Assembly (NCBI RefSeq): GCF_904846285.1
Contig: NZ_CAJHAD010000003.1
Span: forward strand, 1-64,000
Length of the DNA stretch: 64,000 nucleotides
Direction: 5' to 3'
Source of the DNA: Psychrobacter immobilis
GTDB lineage: Bacteria > Pseudomonadota > Gammaproteobacteria > Pseudomonadales > Moraxellaceae
Shown here: positions 7,754 to 17,273 of the stretch, piece after piece
How the letters are laid out: each line of letters starts with the position of its first letter
How positions within the stretch are numbered: position 1 is the first letter of the stretch
Translations under genes and position numbers: made by a program
Notes under the pieces: generated by a model
Database searches by the model: none
The model's input: only the letters and a program-made list of their open reading frames with translations
Told to the model about the DNA's origin: nothing

Positions 7754-9124
7754 ATGATGAAAATGAAGCCCCTTATTACTGCTATATCAATTGCTATCGT
7801 TAGTGCCAGTGTTAGCGTTGTTGCCGCACCTGCGGACACAACGCGTACCTTGCCAGTACGTAAAGCTGACTCAATGCCTACTATTACTCAGCCTAGCATT
7901 GCCAAAAAAGTCAGCCTTGATGTGCAAGAAAATCGCAGCAGCTCACTCGATAGTGGTACTGCTACCCCGACTGCCAATAAAGCCCAAGCCAAGCCAGCTG
8001 ATCGTATGACCCAGCTGATTGACGCAAAGCAAGAAGCAGAAGAAGATTCAGCAGCTGTCAACGCTGACAATATGAGCGTAGAAGAACTCGCTCGTAAAGA
8101 TGTGCAGTCGGATAGCACTGATGATATCAGTGATGGTCAAGTCGTCGCTGCTCCTAGCGCAGCAAGTACTGATAGCGCAAACGACACTTCTATTAAAAGT
8201 ATCGAAGATGTAGATGGTAAAAAGCATACCACGCTGAACTTATCGGATTACGCCAAGCAAGTAAACGGTGCTACTTGGTCGCCTAATATGAAAGTCAACT
8301 CGGCAATGACCATCAAAATGCAGGCGCTATTGGATTGGAACCATGCCTCTCCCGGTGCTATCGATGGCGGTTGGGGTATGAACAGTAAAAAAGCACTGAT
8401 TAACTTTCAAACCATGAAAGGCTTGCCAGCGACTGGTAAAATGGATCAGAAAACGTGGGATGCTTTAAATAAAAACATTCCAGCCAATAAGCCTGTGCTA
8501 GTAACTTATACCATCACCGAAGATGATGTAAATACCAACTTTGCCACCACGCCTACAGGCTCAGAAGCTAAGTCAAAAATGAAAGGCTTATACTATCAAG
8601 ACATCAAAGAGATGTTTGGTGAGCGCTTCCATATGGATGTGCGTTATTTAGACAAGTTGAATAAAAATAAGCAGTATAAAGCGGGCGAAACCATCACCGT
8701 TTTGAATACCCGTGCTCCACTTAAGCAGCGTATCAACCGCGTGGTCGCCAATAAAGCTGACAAAACCTTATATGCTTATAATGATGATAAATTGGTCGCC
8801 ACTTACCCAACCACCATTGGTAGTGATGCCACGCCATCACCGCAAGGGTCGTTTAAAATCATTAATAAGGTAAAAATGCCTTGGTATAAAGCCACCGTCG
8901 GTAATGGCGCAGATAAAAAAATCCATATGCTACCACCAGGCCCAAACAGCCCTGTCGGTGTGGTATGGATGGGCTTATCTAAACCATCGTATGGTATTCA
9001 TGGCTCACCAAAGCCTGAAGGTATTAGCCGTCAAGCCTCAGCAGGCTGTGTACGTCTAACCAACTGGGACGTGTTAGAGGTTTATGCCAATATCGAAAAT
9101 GGCGCAACCGTTGAGTTAAAATAG
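7754..9124 (+). CDS. Periplasmic L,D-transpeptidase with peptidoglycan-binding domain
   Basis: A secreted YkuD-family L,D-transpeptidase of 456 residues that makes 3-3 cross-links or attaches partners to peptidoglycan. I place the start at the ATG at 7754 because it directly precedes a signal peptide (MMKMKPLITAISIAIVSASV, cleavage near VAA-PAD). The open frame extends 25 codons further upstream to 7679 without a ribosome site. Residues about 25-160 are a low-complexity Ala/Ser/Asp linker. A PG_binding_1 domain follows at about 183-240 (GAIDGGWGMNSKKAL). The catalytic domain is at about 335-456, with His416 (IHGSPKP) and Cys432 in SAGCVRL. A strong terminator follows. Confidence 0.92.
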   Translation: MMKMKPLITAISIAIVSASVSVVAAPADTTRTLPVRKADSMPTITQPSIAKKVSLDVQENRSSSLDSGTATPTANKAQAKPADRMTQLIDAKQEAEEDSAAVNADNMSVEELARKDVQSDSTDDISDGQVVAAPSAASTDSANDTSIKSIEDVDGKKHTTLNLSDYAKQVNGATWSPNMKVNSAMTIKMQALLDWNHASPGAIDGGWGMNSKKALINFQTMKGLPATGKMDQKTWDALNKNIPANKPVLVTYTITEDDVNTNFATTPTGSEAKSKMKGLYYQDIKEMFGERFHMDVRYLDKLNKNKQYKAGETITVLNTRAPLKQRINRVVANKADKTLYAYNDDKLVATYPTTIGSDATPSPQGSFKIINKVKMPWYKATVGNGADKKIHMLPPGPNSPVGVVWMGLSKPSYGIHGSPKPEGISRQASAGCVRLTNWDVLEVYANIENGATVELK

Positions 9125-9146
9125 TCAGTACTTAATCTTAGCGAAT

Positions 9147-9182
9147 AAAAAAGACCTTGATGCGTAATCAAGGTCTTTTTTT
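9147..9182 (+). terminator. Terminator of the L,D-transpeptidase gene
   Basis: AAAAGACCTTGAT and its inverse form a stem of about 14 bp with a GCGT loop, followed by seven Ts, 23 bases after the stop codon. Confidence 0.85.
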
Positions 9183-9224
9183 GCTTAAAATAATACAAAC
9201 TCTTAATATAAATTATCAACCAAC

Positions 9225-9257
9225 AAAAAAACAGCCTCTTTATCAAGGGCTGTTTTT
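9225..9257 (-). terminator. Terminator of the small membrane protein gene
   Basis: AAAAAACAGCC and GGCTGTTTTTT form an 11-bp stem. It has T-runs on both sides and lies about 90 bases past the minus-strand stop at 9346. It may also back up the plus-strand terminator at 9147-9182. Confidence 0.7.
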
Positions 9258-9345
9258 TATTTTATACACAATTAAAGGCTACGCACTTTAAAACTAGACA
9301 CTTTAAGAATAAGCATTATTTATTGTTATTATTGATAGCTTATCT

Positions 9346-9564
9346 TTAAGATTGCGTTTTATAGCCTTCTTCGTTACCAGTAATACTTCCAACTTTTTTG
9401 GTGAAGAATAAGGCGGCAGGAATGGAGACTAGGAAACCTGCAGCGACCGCCATTTGAATGTGCGGAATTTGGTTGAACCCTGTGACCAAAGCGGCAATCA
9501 TGAATACACCGATAGTCACGGTTGCGGCTATTGAATAGATGACAGAAAATAGTGGCCAGTTCAT
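9346..9564 (-). CDS. Small two-helix membrane protein, unknown function
   Basis: A 72-residue protein with two hydrophobic helices, about residues 5-28 (LFSVIYSIAATVTIGVFMIA) and 35-54 (MAVAAGFLVSIPAALFF), then a short polar tail. It has an ATG start with its own terminator downstream, and its N-terminus MNWPLF is reminiscent of small inner-membrane proteins common in proteobacteria. Similar proteins have sometimes been labelled CTP synthetase in databases. Nothing in this sequence supports that name: there is no nucleotide-binding or glutaminase motif. Confidence 0.75.
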   Translation of the reverse strand: MNWPLFSVIYSIAATVTIGVFMIAALVTGFNQIPHIQMAVAAGFLVSIPAALFFTKKVGSITGNEEGYKTQS

Positions 9565-9899
9565 GATATATTCCTTGTTTTTCGTGTGGGTATAACTACT
9601 TTATACACTAAATCCACACAAAAAGTAAGTGTTTTCTTATAGACCCGCAGCCCATTTATAGCAAGTGATTCATATTCAAAGCCATATTATAATTATTGGT
9701 TTGTATCCTGTGTTTTTAGTGCTAAAAATACCATCACAATAACTATTTTTATCCACTCACCATCTCGCTATTTAATCGTAAAAGAATCATATTTTATAAT
9801 GCATTTATCATTACAATAGTTAGTTCTTCATACTCTTTAGTTTCTTGTATTTACCAACGTCTATCTGTCTGTCTTCACTAACTAACAAAGCCTTCTTAT
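9565..9899. other. Intergenic region, no feature recognised
   Basis: About 335 bp between divergent genes. It is AT-rich and contains no convincing ORF, hairpin with T-tract or RNA gene. It presumably holds both promoters. Confidence 0.5.
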
Positions 9900-11489
9900 A
9901 TGACCTCACCTACGACTAAAACCTCTAATGATTCAAGCTCTGTCAATAAATCGCCAAATGATGGCATTAATGATATTAGAGATAAGGAATTGGCAAAAGA
10001 GTCAGCAGCGGCGCAAGCACCTGAAGCAAAGATAAAGATGGAAACCGTAGCGCCTGATGTGGTGATTGCTTCATTAGAAACAACTGAACCAGATTCTCAA
10101 CCTATGGATGATTCCTTAAACGAAAACGCAGAATCTGAAACCTTTAGCACCGAGGAAAATTTCTTTCAGGACCAGTCTGCTGCCGAAGTGAGCGTAGAAG
10201 CCTATAAAATCAACTCTAATCAACAATCATCAAACGACACAAAAAACTCTAAAGCTTTATTTAAAGAAAGCCCGGAAACTTTAAACGAAAAAAATGAGGA
10301 TAAAGCGGGTGACAATAACGAAGCAAGCAATCAAAAAGATAATAAAGAAGTCGACAAAGAAAGTTATAAAGAAGAAGACAACGAAGAAGATGAAGAAGTA
10401 AAAGAAGCCAAACTTGAATCTTATAAGCAGTTTGTCGCCGAGCAGTTTAGTAATAAAAAAGTAGACTATCCAGAAGTGCGCGTTAGGATTGAGGCCAGTG
10501 CGCTGCCGAGTAAAATGTATTTCATCATGAATATACTCTCAGCTATTATCGCCAGCTATGGACTGGTAACCAACTCAGCCGCGGTGGTCATTGGCGCGAT
10601 GTTGGTCGCTATGATGTTAGGCCCTATTACTGGCATTGCCCTTGCAATTATTGACCATCGTATGCCGCTACTACGCAAGTCACTGGTTACCGTGCTTCTT
10701 GGCATCTCTTTGGTAGTATTGGTTGGTTTTATCGTTGGCTGGCTACACAAAGACCAACCGCTAACCGTAGAAATATTATCGCGCACACAGCCGACTTCGA
10801 TGGATTTAATGATTGCCCTTGCTGGTGGTACGGCTGGTGCTTATGCCATGGTTTCACCGCATCTGTCGGTCGCGGTAGTTGGCGTTGCTGTCGCTACTGC
10901 ATTGGTGCCACCGCTTGCCGCCAGTGGGATTTTATTTGCCAATGGCGAGATGCAGATAGGACTTGGTGCTTTACTATTGGCGTTGACCAATATTATCGCC
11001 ATTCAATTTACCAACGCCCTAGTGCTATGGTTACTGGGTTTTCGCCGTTTGGTCGATGACGATTATAAATCCAAAACCTATTTGACTTTTTTACGCCGTA
11101 ATGCGGTGACTTTATTATTATTGGGCGGTTTGGGAACGTACTTGTCTATCAATCTACAAACCAGTGCTAAACAACAAGGCTTTGAAAATAACGTTAAAGA
11201 GACGATTAATAGTTACTTTAGCGATAAGGGCAACGTGCTGACCAATACGCAGTTTGATAAAAGTGATACCAATCAAGTCGTGCGGGCGGTGATTCGCGGC
11301 GAAACAACGCCCAGCTCATACGATGTCCGTCAAATCGAAGCGATTATAGAGCAAGATATGGCGGATAATTTCCCCGACTATTTACCCATTCGCTTGCAAC
11401 TGCGTTATATGCCTGTACAGGTGATTGAGTCGCATCCACTCATTCAAGATAAACTCGATAAAACCGATGTGACTATTTTAACCAACTGA
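9900..11489 (+). CDS. DUF389 / TIGR00341 family membrane protein with acidic N-terminal region
   Basis: A 529-residue protein with two parts. Residues 1 to about 175 are low complexity, rich in Ser, Asn, Glu and Lys, ending in a strongly acidic segment (KEEDNEEDEEVKEAK). From about 195 on lies the DUF389 core. This has several membrane segments (SAAVVIGAMLVAMMLGPITG, a pair near 260-280, and glycine-rich helices at 300-345 with LVPPLAASGI) and a soluble C-terminal domain from about 420. DUF389 proteins are inner-membrane proteins of unknown function. The acidic N-terminal region is not part of the conserved domain. No strong ribosome site precedes the ATG at 9900. Confidence 0.88.
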   Translation: MTSPTTKTSNDSSSVNKSPNDGINDIRDKELAKESAAAQAPEAKIKMETVAPDVVIASLETTEPDSQPMDDSLNENAESETFSTEENFFQDQSAAEVSVEAYKINSNQQSSNDTKNSKALFKESPETLNEKNEDKAGDNNEASNQKDNKEVDKESYKEEDNEEDEEVKEAKLESYKQFVAEQFSNKKVDYPEVRVRIEASALPSKMYFIMNILSAIIASYGLVTNSAAVVIGAMLVAMMLGPITGIALAIIDHRMPLLRKSLVTVLLGISLVVLVGFIVGWLHKDQPLTVEILSRTQPTSMDLMIALAGGTAGAYAMVSPHLSVAVVGVAVATALVPPLAASGILFANGEMQIGLGALLLALTNIIAIQFTNALVLWLLGFRRLVDDDYKSKTYLTFLRRNAVTLLLLGGLGTYLSINLQTSAKQQGFENNVKETINSYFSDKGNVLTNTQFDKSDTNQVVRAVIRGETTPSSYDVRQIEAIIEQDMADNFPDYLPIRLQLRYMPVQVIESHPLIQDKLDKTDVTILTN

Positions 11490-11804
11490 TGTATTTAGCT
11501 GATTAATTAATTTAACCAGCAATTTATTTGACTGATTTATTTAGCCAATCAACTTACCCTAGTTGTTTAATGCAGTCATTGTAATACAAAGATTTTTCTA
11601 TAAACTTCATAATATTCATCTGAAATAAATCGATTTAATAAGAGCTGATATTCAATGCAAGCGCCTGCTTAATAATGAAAAGTAAGCCGTATTTACCCTA
11701 CGCTTGCTTATGAATCTTCAACACGCTTGGTACGTTTGTGCTAAAATCGCTTGCAAAATTATTTTACTTATTCTACTTAATACATCCGTCAGTAAGGAGC
11801 CGCT
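11490..11804. other. Upstream region of alaS
   Basis: About 315 bp without a gene. An AAGGAG ribosome site lies just before the GTG start of alaS. No terminator for the DUF389 gene is obvious. Confidence 0.5.
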
Positions 11805-14477
11805 GTGAGCCAGCCATTTCGCTCAGCCGATATTCGTCAAGCTTTTATCGATTTTTTCATAAGCAAGCAGCATACCCCCGTCGCCTCGTCGAGCTTGATT
11901 CCCTATAACGACCCGACATTGCTATTTACCAATGCCGGTATGAATCAGTTTAAAGAGACCTTTTTGGGCATGGAGCCGCGTGACTATACCCGTGCGGTGA
12001 CTTCGCAAAAGTGCGTACGTGCTGGCGGTAAACATAATGATTTGGACAATGTCGGCTACACAGCTCGCCATCATACGTTCTTTGAGATGCTTGGTAACTT
12101 CTCTTTTGGTGATTATTTTAAGCAAGCCGGTATTGAATATATATGGGAGTTTCTAACCTCGGATCAGTGGCTAGCAATAGATAAAGACCGCCTATATGTG
12201 ACCGTTTACGAAACCGATGATGAAGCTTTTGATATTTGGCATAAAGACATCGGCATTCCAAGTGAGCGCATTATCCGTATCGGTGATAATAAAGGCTCGC
12301 CTTACGCATCAGACAACTTTTGGACGATGGGCGATACCGGTCCTTGTGGTCCTTGTACCGAAGTGTTTTATGATCACGGCGCTCATATCGAAGGCGGTCT
12401 ACCAGGAACGCCCGAAGAAGATGGCGACCGTTATATTGAGATTTGGAACTGCGTCTTTATGCAGTTTAACCGTCAAAAAGATGGCACTATGCTGCCGCTA
12501 CCAGCACCAAGTGTTGATACCGGTATGGGGCTTGAGCGTATCAGTGCCATCATGCAGGGCGTGCACGGCAACTATGAGATAGATTTGTTTGTGCATTTAA
12601 TGGATGCAGCGGCAGAGATTTTAGGTATTGAAAATCAGCAGCAGTCGTCATTAAAAGTCATCGCCGACCATATTCGCGCGGTATCATTTTTGATTGCTGA
12701 TGGCGTCACCCCAAGTAATGAAGGTCGCGGTTATGTACTACGCCGTGTCATTCGCCGAGCCGTTCGTCATGGCAATAAGCTTGGTGCGGATAGCGATTTC
12801 TTTTATCAAATGGTCGCGCCATTGGTTAAAGAGATGGGCGCTGCGTACCCTGAGCTTGTTGCTAAACAGAGCGTGATTGAAAATGCCATTCAAAAAGAAG
12901 AAGCACAGTTTGCCAAAACTTTGGCACAAGGCTTGCGTTTACTTGCCAGTGAACTTGAAGGTCTAAAAGACGGCGATACGCTCTCTGGAGAAGCCGCATT
13001 TAAACTGTATGATACGTACGGCTTCCCGCTTGATTTGACCGCTGATATCACCCGTGAGCGCGGTATTGTGATTGATGAAGCGGAATTTGATGAGCACATG
13101 CAAGCGCAGCGTGAACGTGCGCGTGATGCCGGCAAATTTGATGTCGATTACAGCAGTGTCATTCAAGTAGACAACCCAACCACCTTTATCGGTTATGAGC
13201 AGCTTGAAGAAGACGGCGTGACGGTTGATGCGCTGTATCAAGATGGCAATCTAATCGAGAGCTTGGCTGAAGGTATGGAAGGCGTCGTTGTCCTTGACCG
13301 TACCCCATTTTATGCTGAAGGCGGTGGTCAAGTCGGTGAATTGGGTGAAATTCGCAGCGCAACGGGTATTTTTGAAGTACAAGATACCAAAAAATCTGGG
13401 CAAGCCATCATTCATTATGGCGTGGTCACTATGGGCGAAATTAACGCCCAGCAAACGGCTGATGCACAAGTATTATCAAGTATTCGTGCGGCTAGTGCCA
13501 AAAACCACTCGGCGACGCATCTATTACATGCCGCGCTAAGAAAAGTATTGGGCGATGAGGTCACTCAAAAAGGCTCATTGGTTTCAAGCGAAGTGTTACG
13601 TTTTGACTTCTCCTATGACAAACCCGTTAGCGCCGCTGAAATCAGCCGTATCGAACGTATGGTCAATGAGCAAATTCAAGCCAATACCCCTGCTCGTATC
13701 CAGAATATGTCTATCGACGAAGCGATGAAGCAAGGTGCGATGGCGTTATTTGGCGAAAAATATGGTAGCGACGTGCGTGTCTTGACCATGGGTACCGACA
13801 GCATCGTTGATGGTCAGCGTCAGCCGTTCTCTATTGAGCTATGCGGTGGTCTACATGTGCAGCGTACTGGCGATATCGGGGTATTAAAAATTATCAGCGA
13901 ATCAGGTATTGCTGCTGGTATCCGCCGTATTGAAGCCGTCACCGGTATGAATGCGATTAAAAACATACAGCAAAGTGAGCAACAGCTCAGCGAGCTTGCT
14001 AGCCAGCTAAAAGTCAAACGTCCAGAGGTTGCGCAGCGTGTGCGTACTATGGCAGATAAGCAGCGTGAGCTAGAGAAGCAGCTCGAACGTTTAGAGCAAA
14101 AAATTGCCAGCGCACAAGCCGCAAACTTGCTCGATGACGTGCAGACCATCGCCGGTACGCCAGTACTTATCAGTACCTTAAGCGGCGTTGACGGTAAATC
14201 AGTCCGTACGCTGATGGACGATGTTAAATCAAAACTGCCGTACAGTGTCATTGTTTTGATTGGTGATAAAGATGGGCAATTAGCATTAGCAGCAAGCGTC
14301 GATAAATCGCTGACCGATCGCGTCAAAGCCGGTGATATTATTCGTCATTTGGCAGGCGAGCTGGGCGGTAAAGGTGGCGGTAAACCTGACTATGCCCAAG
14401 GCGGTGCGCCAAAATCCAATAACAGCGCGTCGGTTATCGCCGCCCTCCCTGCTTGGATTACAGAAAAACTTGCTTAG
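11805..14477 (+). CDS. alaS: Alanyl-tRNA synthetase
   Basis: An 890-residue class II synthetase that charges tRNA-Ala, full length for bacteria. It starts with GTG after a clear AAGGAG. The N-terminal catalytic core has LLFTNAGMNQFK, the RxxH-type motif 2 (TARHHTFFEMLGNFSFGDY) and motif 3 (GMGLERI). The editing domain carries the zinc-site HSATH (His568, His572) and CGGLH (Cys680, His684), which clears mis-charged Ser and Gly. A C-terminal coiled coil and the glycine-rich C-Ala domain (GGKGGGKPDYAQGG) close the protein. It sits upstream of lysC and csrA, a common gamma-proteobacterial neighbourhood, although here each gene has its own long upstream region. Confidence 0.98.
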   Translation: MSQPFRSADIRQAFIDFFISKQHTPVASSSLIPYNDPTLLFTNAGMNQFKETFLGMEPRDYTRAVTSQKCVRAGGKHNDLDNVGYTARHHTFFEMLGNFSFGDYFKQAGIEYIWEFLTSDQWLAIDKDRLYVTVYETDDEAFDIWHKDIGIPSERIIRIGDNKGSPYASDNFWTMGDTGPCGPCTEVFYDHGAHIEGGLPGTPEEDGDRYIEIWNCVFMQFNRQKDGTMLPLPAPSVDTGMGLERISAIMQGVHGNYEIDLFVHLMDAAAEILGIENQQQSSLKVIADHIRAVSFLIADGVTPSNEGRGYVLRRVIRRAVRHGNKLGADSDFFYQMVAPLVKEMGAAYPELVAKQSVIENAIQKEEAQFAKTLAQGLRLLASELEGLKDGDTLSGEAAFKLYDTYGFPLDLTADITRERGIVIDEAEFDEHMQAQRERARDAGKFDVDYSSVIQVDNPTTFIGYEQLEEDGVTVDALYQDGNLIESLAEGMEGVVVLDRTPFYAEGGGQVGELGEIRSATGIFEVQDTKKSGQAIIHYGVVTMGEINAQQTADAQVLSSIRAASAKNHSATHLLHAALRKVLGDEVTQKGSLVSSEVLRFDFSYDKPVSAAEISRIERMVNEQIQANTPARIQNMSIDEAMKQGAMALFGEKYGSDVRVLTMGTDSIVDGQRQPFSIELCGGLHVQRTGDIGVLKIISESGIAAGIRRIEAVTGMNAIKNIQQSEQQLSELASQLKVKRPEVAQRVRTMADKQRELEKQLERLEQKIASAQAANLLDDVQTIAGTPVLISTLSGVDGKSVRTLMDDVKSKLPYSVIVLIGDKDGQLALAASVDKSLTDRVKAGDIIRHLAGELGGKGGGKPDYAQGGAPKSNNSASVIAALPAWITEKLA

Positions 14478-14500
14478 ACTTTAAGCTTAGGTTAATACGT

Positions 14501-14527
14501 GATTGGTTATAGCAGTTATAACCAATC
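14501..14527. repeat. Inverted repeat downstream of alaS
   Basis: An 11-bp perfect stem (14501-14511 with 14517-14527) around five bases, 24 bases past the alaS stop. It has no T-tract, so it is either a 3'-end stabiliser or a weak terminator. Confidence 0.5.
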
Positions 14528-14785
14528 GCCATATATCTAATGCCTACTGGTACTTAAAGTTATGTCGCTAATATGGTATAAAGTAACACGCTTAAACAAA
14601 GGTGAGCATATCAAGTCACTAGCTATCAATAGTAAAACCGCAGAGAGTAAAGAAAAGCGCGCAGTTTTTATAATCCGGCTTTATCGTTATTAAAATTAAT
14701 CTCACACTGAATTAACAAACAGTTTCCTGACGGATTGATGTCGATAAGTAACAGATGGCCATTGGTGAATAATAGGTAGATTTTT
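14528..14785. other. Upstream region of lysC
   Basis: The rest of the alaS-lysC gap. The overlapping minus-strand ORF (14668-14880) looks spurious. I looked for a lysine riboswitch or a leader-peptide attenuator and saw neither. Confidence 0.4.
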
Positions 14786-16072
14786 ATGGCGTTAATAGTA
14801 CAAAAATATGGCGGCACCTCGATGGGCAGTATCGACCGCATCAAAAATGTCGCCAAACGAGTCAAGCGCTGGCATGACAACGGTCATCAAGTGATTGTGG
14901 TGGTGTCTGCCATGAGCGGCGAAACCAACCGTTTGATCGATTTAGCCCGCCAAATCAGCAGCCAGCCTGACCCACGCGAATACGACCAAATGGTCTCAAC
15001 GGGCGAACAGGTTTCTATCTCTTTACTTGCGATGGCGATTAAAGAGCTGGGTATTGGCGCACGTTCATTCACTGGTCGCCAAGTCGCCATTAAAACCGAT
15101 AGCGCCTATAATAAAGCGCGTATCGAAAGCATCGATGATAAAAATATTCGTGAGCAATTAGATGCGGGCAACGTCGTTATTGTGGCGGGCTTCCAAGGTA
15201 TCGATGAAGAAGGCAACGCGACAACCTTAGGTCGCGGCGGTTCTGATACCACAGGTGTTGCAATTGCAGCAGCATTAGGTGCTGATGAATGTCAAATCTA
15301 TACCGATGTCGATGGCGTCTATACCACTGATCCTCGCGTGACCTCAAAAGCCAAAAAACTTGAAAAAATCACCTTTGAAGAAATGCTGGAGATGGCAAGC
15401 CTTGGCTCTAAGATTTTACAAATTCGCTCAGTAGAATTCGCTGGCAAATACGGTGTACCACTGCGCGTATTATCTAGCTTTGATGAAAACAACGATGGTA
15501 GCTTCGACCAAGACTTTCAAGACAATGTCGGCACCCTAATTACGATAGACGAAGGAGACAACATGGAACAGGCAATCATCTCAGGTATCGCTTTTAATCG
15601 CGACGAAGCAAAAATAGTCGTGCGCGGCGTACCTGATCACCCTGGTATCGCCTCTGCCATTCTAAGCCCTATCGGTCGCGCCAATATCGAAATCGATATG
15701 ATCGTTCAAAACCTATCGACCAATGGCACCACTGACTTCACCTTTACCGTCAACCGTTCTGACATGGATAAAACCATGAAAGTGCTAGAAAGCGAAGTCA
15801 AAGATGAGATCGGCGCCAAAGAAATATTGGCCAACAACGAAGTGGTTAAAGTGTCATTGGTTGGTGTTGGTATGCGCTCGCACGCTGGCGTTGCTAGTCT
15901 TATGTTCCAGACTTTGGCCGAAAACAACATCAATATCCAAATGATATCGACCAGTGAAATCAAAGTGTCTGTCCTTATCCAAGAGCAGTATTTAGAAAAA
16001 GCAGTCAAATCACTACATACTGCTTTTGGGCTTGACCGTGAAGACGGTGATAGCAAAATTGCTGGGTTATAA
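14786..16072 (+). CDS. lysC: Aspartate kinase
   Basis: A 428-residue monofunctional aspartokinase, the first enzyme of the aspartate pathway to lysine, threonine and methionine. The N-terminal kinase domain begins [15 protein letters not shown] (nucleotide-binding KYGGTS at 7-12). It contains the conserved [20 protein letters not shown] and the [12 protein letters not shown] segment. Two ACT domains follow, about residues 270-340 and 350-420, expected to bind lysine and/or threonine for feedback inhibition. The Met-Glu at about 260 ([12 protein letters not shown]) marks the position where some homologues initiate an internal beta subunit. A terminator follows about 115 bp after the stop. Confidence 0.97.
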   Translation: MALIVQKYGGTSMGSIDRIKNVAKRVKRWHDNGHQVIVVVSAMSGETNRLIDLARQISSQPDPREYDQMVSTGEQVSISLLAMAIKELGIGARSFTGRQVAIKTDSAYNKARIESIDDKNIREQLDAGNVVIVAGFQGIDEEGNATTLGRGGSDTTGVAIAAALGADECQIYTDVDGVYTTDPRVTSKAKKLEKITFEEMLEMASLGSKILQIRSVEFAGKYGVPLRVLSSFDENNDGSFDQDFQDNVGTLITIDEGDNMEQAIISGIAFNRDEAKIVVRGVPDHPGIASAILSPIGRANIEIDMIVQNLSTNGTTDFTFTVNRSDMDKTMKVLESEVKDEIGAKEILANNEVVKVSLVGVGMRSHAGVASLMFQTLAENNINIQMISTSEIKVSVLIQEQYLEKAVKSLHTAFGLDREDGDSKIAGL

Positions 16073-16186
16073 TATTTAATAGCTAGCGCATATAAGTTAT
16101 AAATGTTAGCAAATTAATAAAAATCCACATTGCTTGCACATTTATTAAGCAAATAGCGATTGCTTACTTTTAGCAAATTATTCATT

Positions 16187-16213
16187 AAATAGAGTCTTTT
16201 TAGGCTCTATTTT
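16187..16213 (+). terminator. lysC terminator
   Basis: AAATAGAG and CTCTATTT pair across a ten-base loop and are followed by T-rich sequence. It separates lysC from the csrA promoter. Confidence 0.6.
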
Positions 16214-16266
16214 CTTTTATTACTATTGCTCAGGTAAGTATATACCTAATAGTTTTGTGAAAACCC

Positions 16267-16295
16267 GTGACAGTATGTGTTATGCCCCCTATAAT
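16267..16295 (+). promoter_or_regulatory. Promoter upstream of csrA
   Basis: GTGACA at 16267-16272 and a consensus TATAAT at 16290-16295 are 17 bases apart, a near-ideal sigma-70 promoter. The -10 box lies in the loop of a GCCCC/GGGGC inverted repeat (16284-16300). That arrangement could restrict access or mark an operator. Transcription would cover the small ORF at 16316 and csrA. Confidence 0.65.
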
Positions 16296-16315
16296 GGGGC
16301 TTTCATTTGGGCTAA

Positions 16316-16390
16316 ATGAATCTACCTATCATTACCGCTATTAGCATCGCCTTAAGCATTGTTTTTATGATGAATACCTTGCTTATTTAG
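16316..16390 (+). CDS. 24-residue hydrophobic upstream ORF
   Basis: An ATG at 16316, about 20 bases after the csrA -10 box, opens a 24-codon frame encoding a single strongly hydrophobic helix (IITAISIALSIVFMMNTLL) and ends at TAG 16388-16390. The ribosome site is weak (TTGGG). It could be a small membrane protein, a leader ORF influencing csrA, or chance. Only the reading frame and its position are certain. Confidence 0.3.
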   Translation: MNLPIITAISIALSIVFMMNTLLI

Positions 16391-16467
16391 TGCTGCGGTG
16401 ATGTCCTGTAATTGAGACGCAATCTGATGAGTAATAATCTCTTGATGCGACATAAGGAGTGTGACGC

Positions 16468-16713
16468 ATGTTAATTTTGACACGCCGCGTGGGCGAAACG
16501 CTAATGATTGGCGACGAGGTCAGTGTGACTGTGCTAGGTGTCAAAGGCAATCAAGTACGAATCGGCGTTAATGCGCCAAAAGATATTGCCGTACACCGTG
16601 AAGAGATTTATCAGCGTATTCAGCATGAACGCACGGTACAATCGCAAATGCAACATCTTGAACAAGGCAGCTTTGCGCCTTCGTTCGATGATGAAGACTA
16701 TTTTAATCGCTAA
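16468..16713 (+). CDS. csrA: Carbon storage regulator CsrA
   Basis: An RNA-binding global regulator of 81 residues that blocks or alters translation at GGA motifs in mRNA leaders. The conserved core [20 protein letters not shown] through [16 protein letters not shown] is intact, including Arg at 44-equivalent (HREEI) used for RNA contact. It is about 20 residues longer than the 61-residue E. coli protein. The extension is acidic and aromatic ([10 protein letters not shown]). It starts with ATG after AAGGAGTG. It is driven by the promoter at 16267-16295. csrA downstream of alaS-lysC is the typical gamma-proteobacterial order. Confidence 0.96.
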   Translation: MLILTRRVGETLMIGDEVSVTVLGVKGNQVRIGVNAPKDIAVHREEIYQRIQHERTVQSQMQHLEQGSFAPSFDDEDYFNR

Positions 16714-16804
16714 GCTGTTCGTTATTATCTAACTATCAATAATCATTGAGCATAAATTAAGCACCCTATTTTTGCTTTCTAATCTGCTCTGAGGTCATGT
16801 ATTT

Positions 16805-17179
16805 ATGAGTATCCGCCAATCAGATGTATCGGCTCTACTTAATGGTTTGAATAAAAAAGCCATTGGATTCAATGATGTCATCAGCTTTATTGATGATTTT
16901 TATCGCTATGCGCCAGCGCCTTTTGTTAATGGCATGGTCCATAATGCTGCGGGCGAAAACGAAGGCAGCGCCAAGATTTTTGGCTTTGCCAAGCACCATG
17001 GTCTAAATCAATTAGACACGCTAAAGCTGTTTGGCGAGCATTATGCCAAGGTTCAAGCGACCCCTAAGGGTACCGACCATGCCAATATTCGCAATTTTTT
17101 ACATTGGGGCTGGCAAGGGTTTTTGATGGAAAAAAATCCATTAACCGTACGTCCAAGCGTCGATACCACAGCGCTTTAA
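16805..17179 (+). CDS. HopJ-type family protein
   Basis: A 124-residue protein of the HopJ type III effector family (named after a Pseudomonas syringae protein). Recognisable features are FIDDFYRYAPAPFVNG, the NEGSAKIFGFAK segment and a C-terminal HANIRNFLHWGWQGF. The family is widespread in free-living proteobacteria without type III secretion, so an effector role is not implied. There is no signal peptide. It lies 91 bp downstream of csrA and ends at a strong terminator shared with the convergent DUF1315 gene. Confidence 0.85.
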   Translation: MSIRQSDVSALLNGLNKKAIGFNDVISFIDDFYRYAPAPFVNGMVHNAAGENEGSAKIFGFAKHHGLNQLDTLKLFGEHYAKVQATPKGTDHANIRNFLHWGWQGFLMEKNPLTVRPSVDTTAL

Positions 17180-17200
17180 TAAAATCATTTTAAGTCATTA

Positions 17201-17236
17201 AAAAAAGCCACGCTATGATAATAGCGTGGCTTTTTT
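17201..17236. terminator. Bidirectional terminator
   Basis: A perfect 16-bp stem including A and T tracts (17201-17216 with 17221-17236) around GATA lies between the convergent HopJ-family and DUF1315 genes. Confidence 0.88.
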
Positions 17237-17273
17237 CTGTGCGTGAGTTTTTATCAAAAATTTTGCTGTTAGT

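Noticed and set aside
9346..9564. CTP synthetase annotation for the 72-residue protein
   Set aside because: The sequence is two hydrophobic helices without any CTP synthetase motif; the name would be a carried-over misannotation.
13820..14326. 168-codon minus-strand ORF inside alaS
   Set aside because: It is antisense to the conserved alaS C-terminal region, with Ser/Cys-rich shadow composition.
14528..14785. Possible lysine riboswitch or leader before lysC
   Set aside because: No conserved riboswitch core, terminator/antiterminator pair or Lys/Thr-rich leader peptide could be seen.
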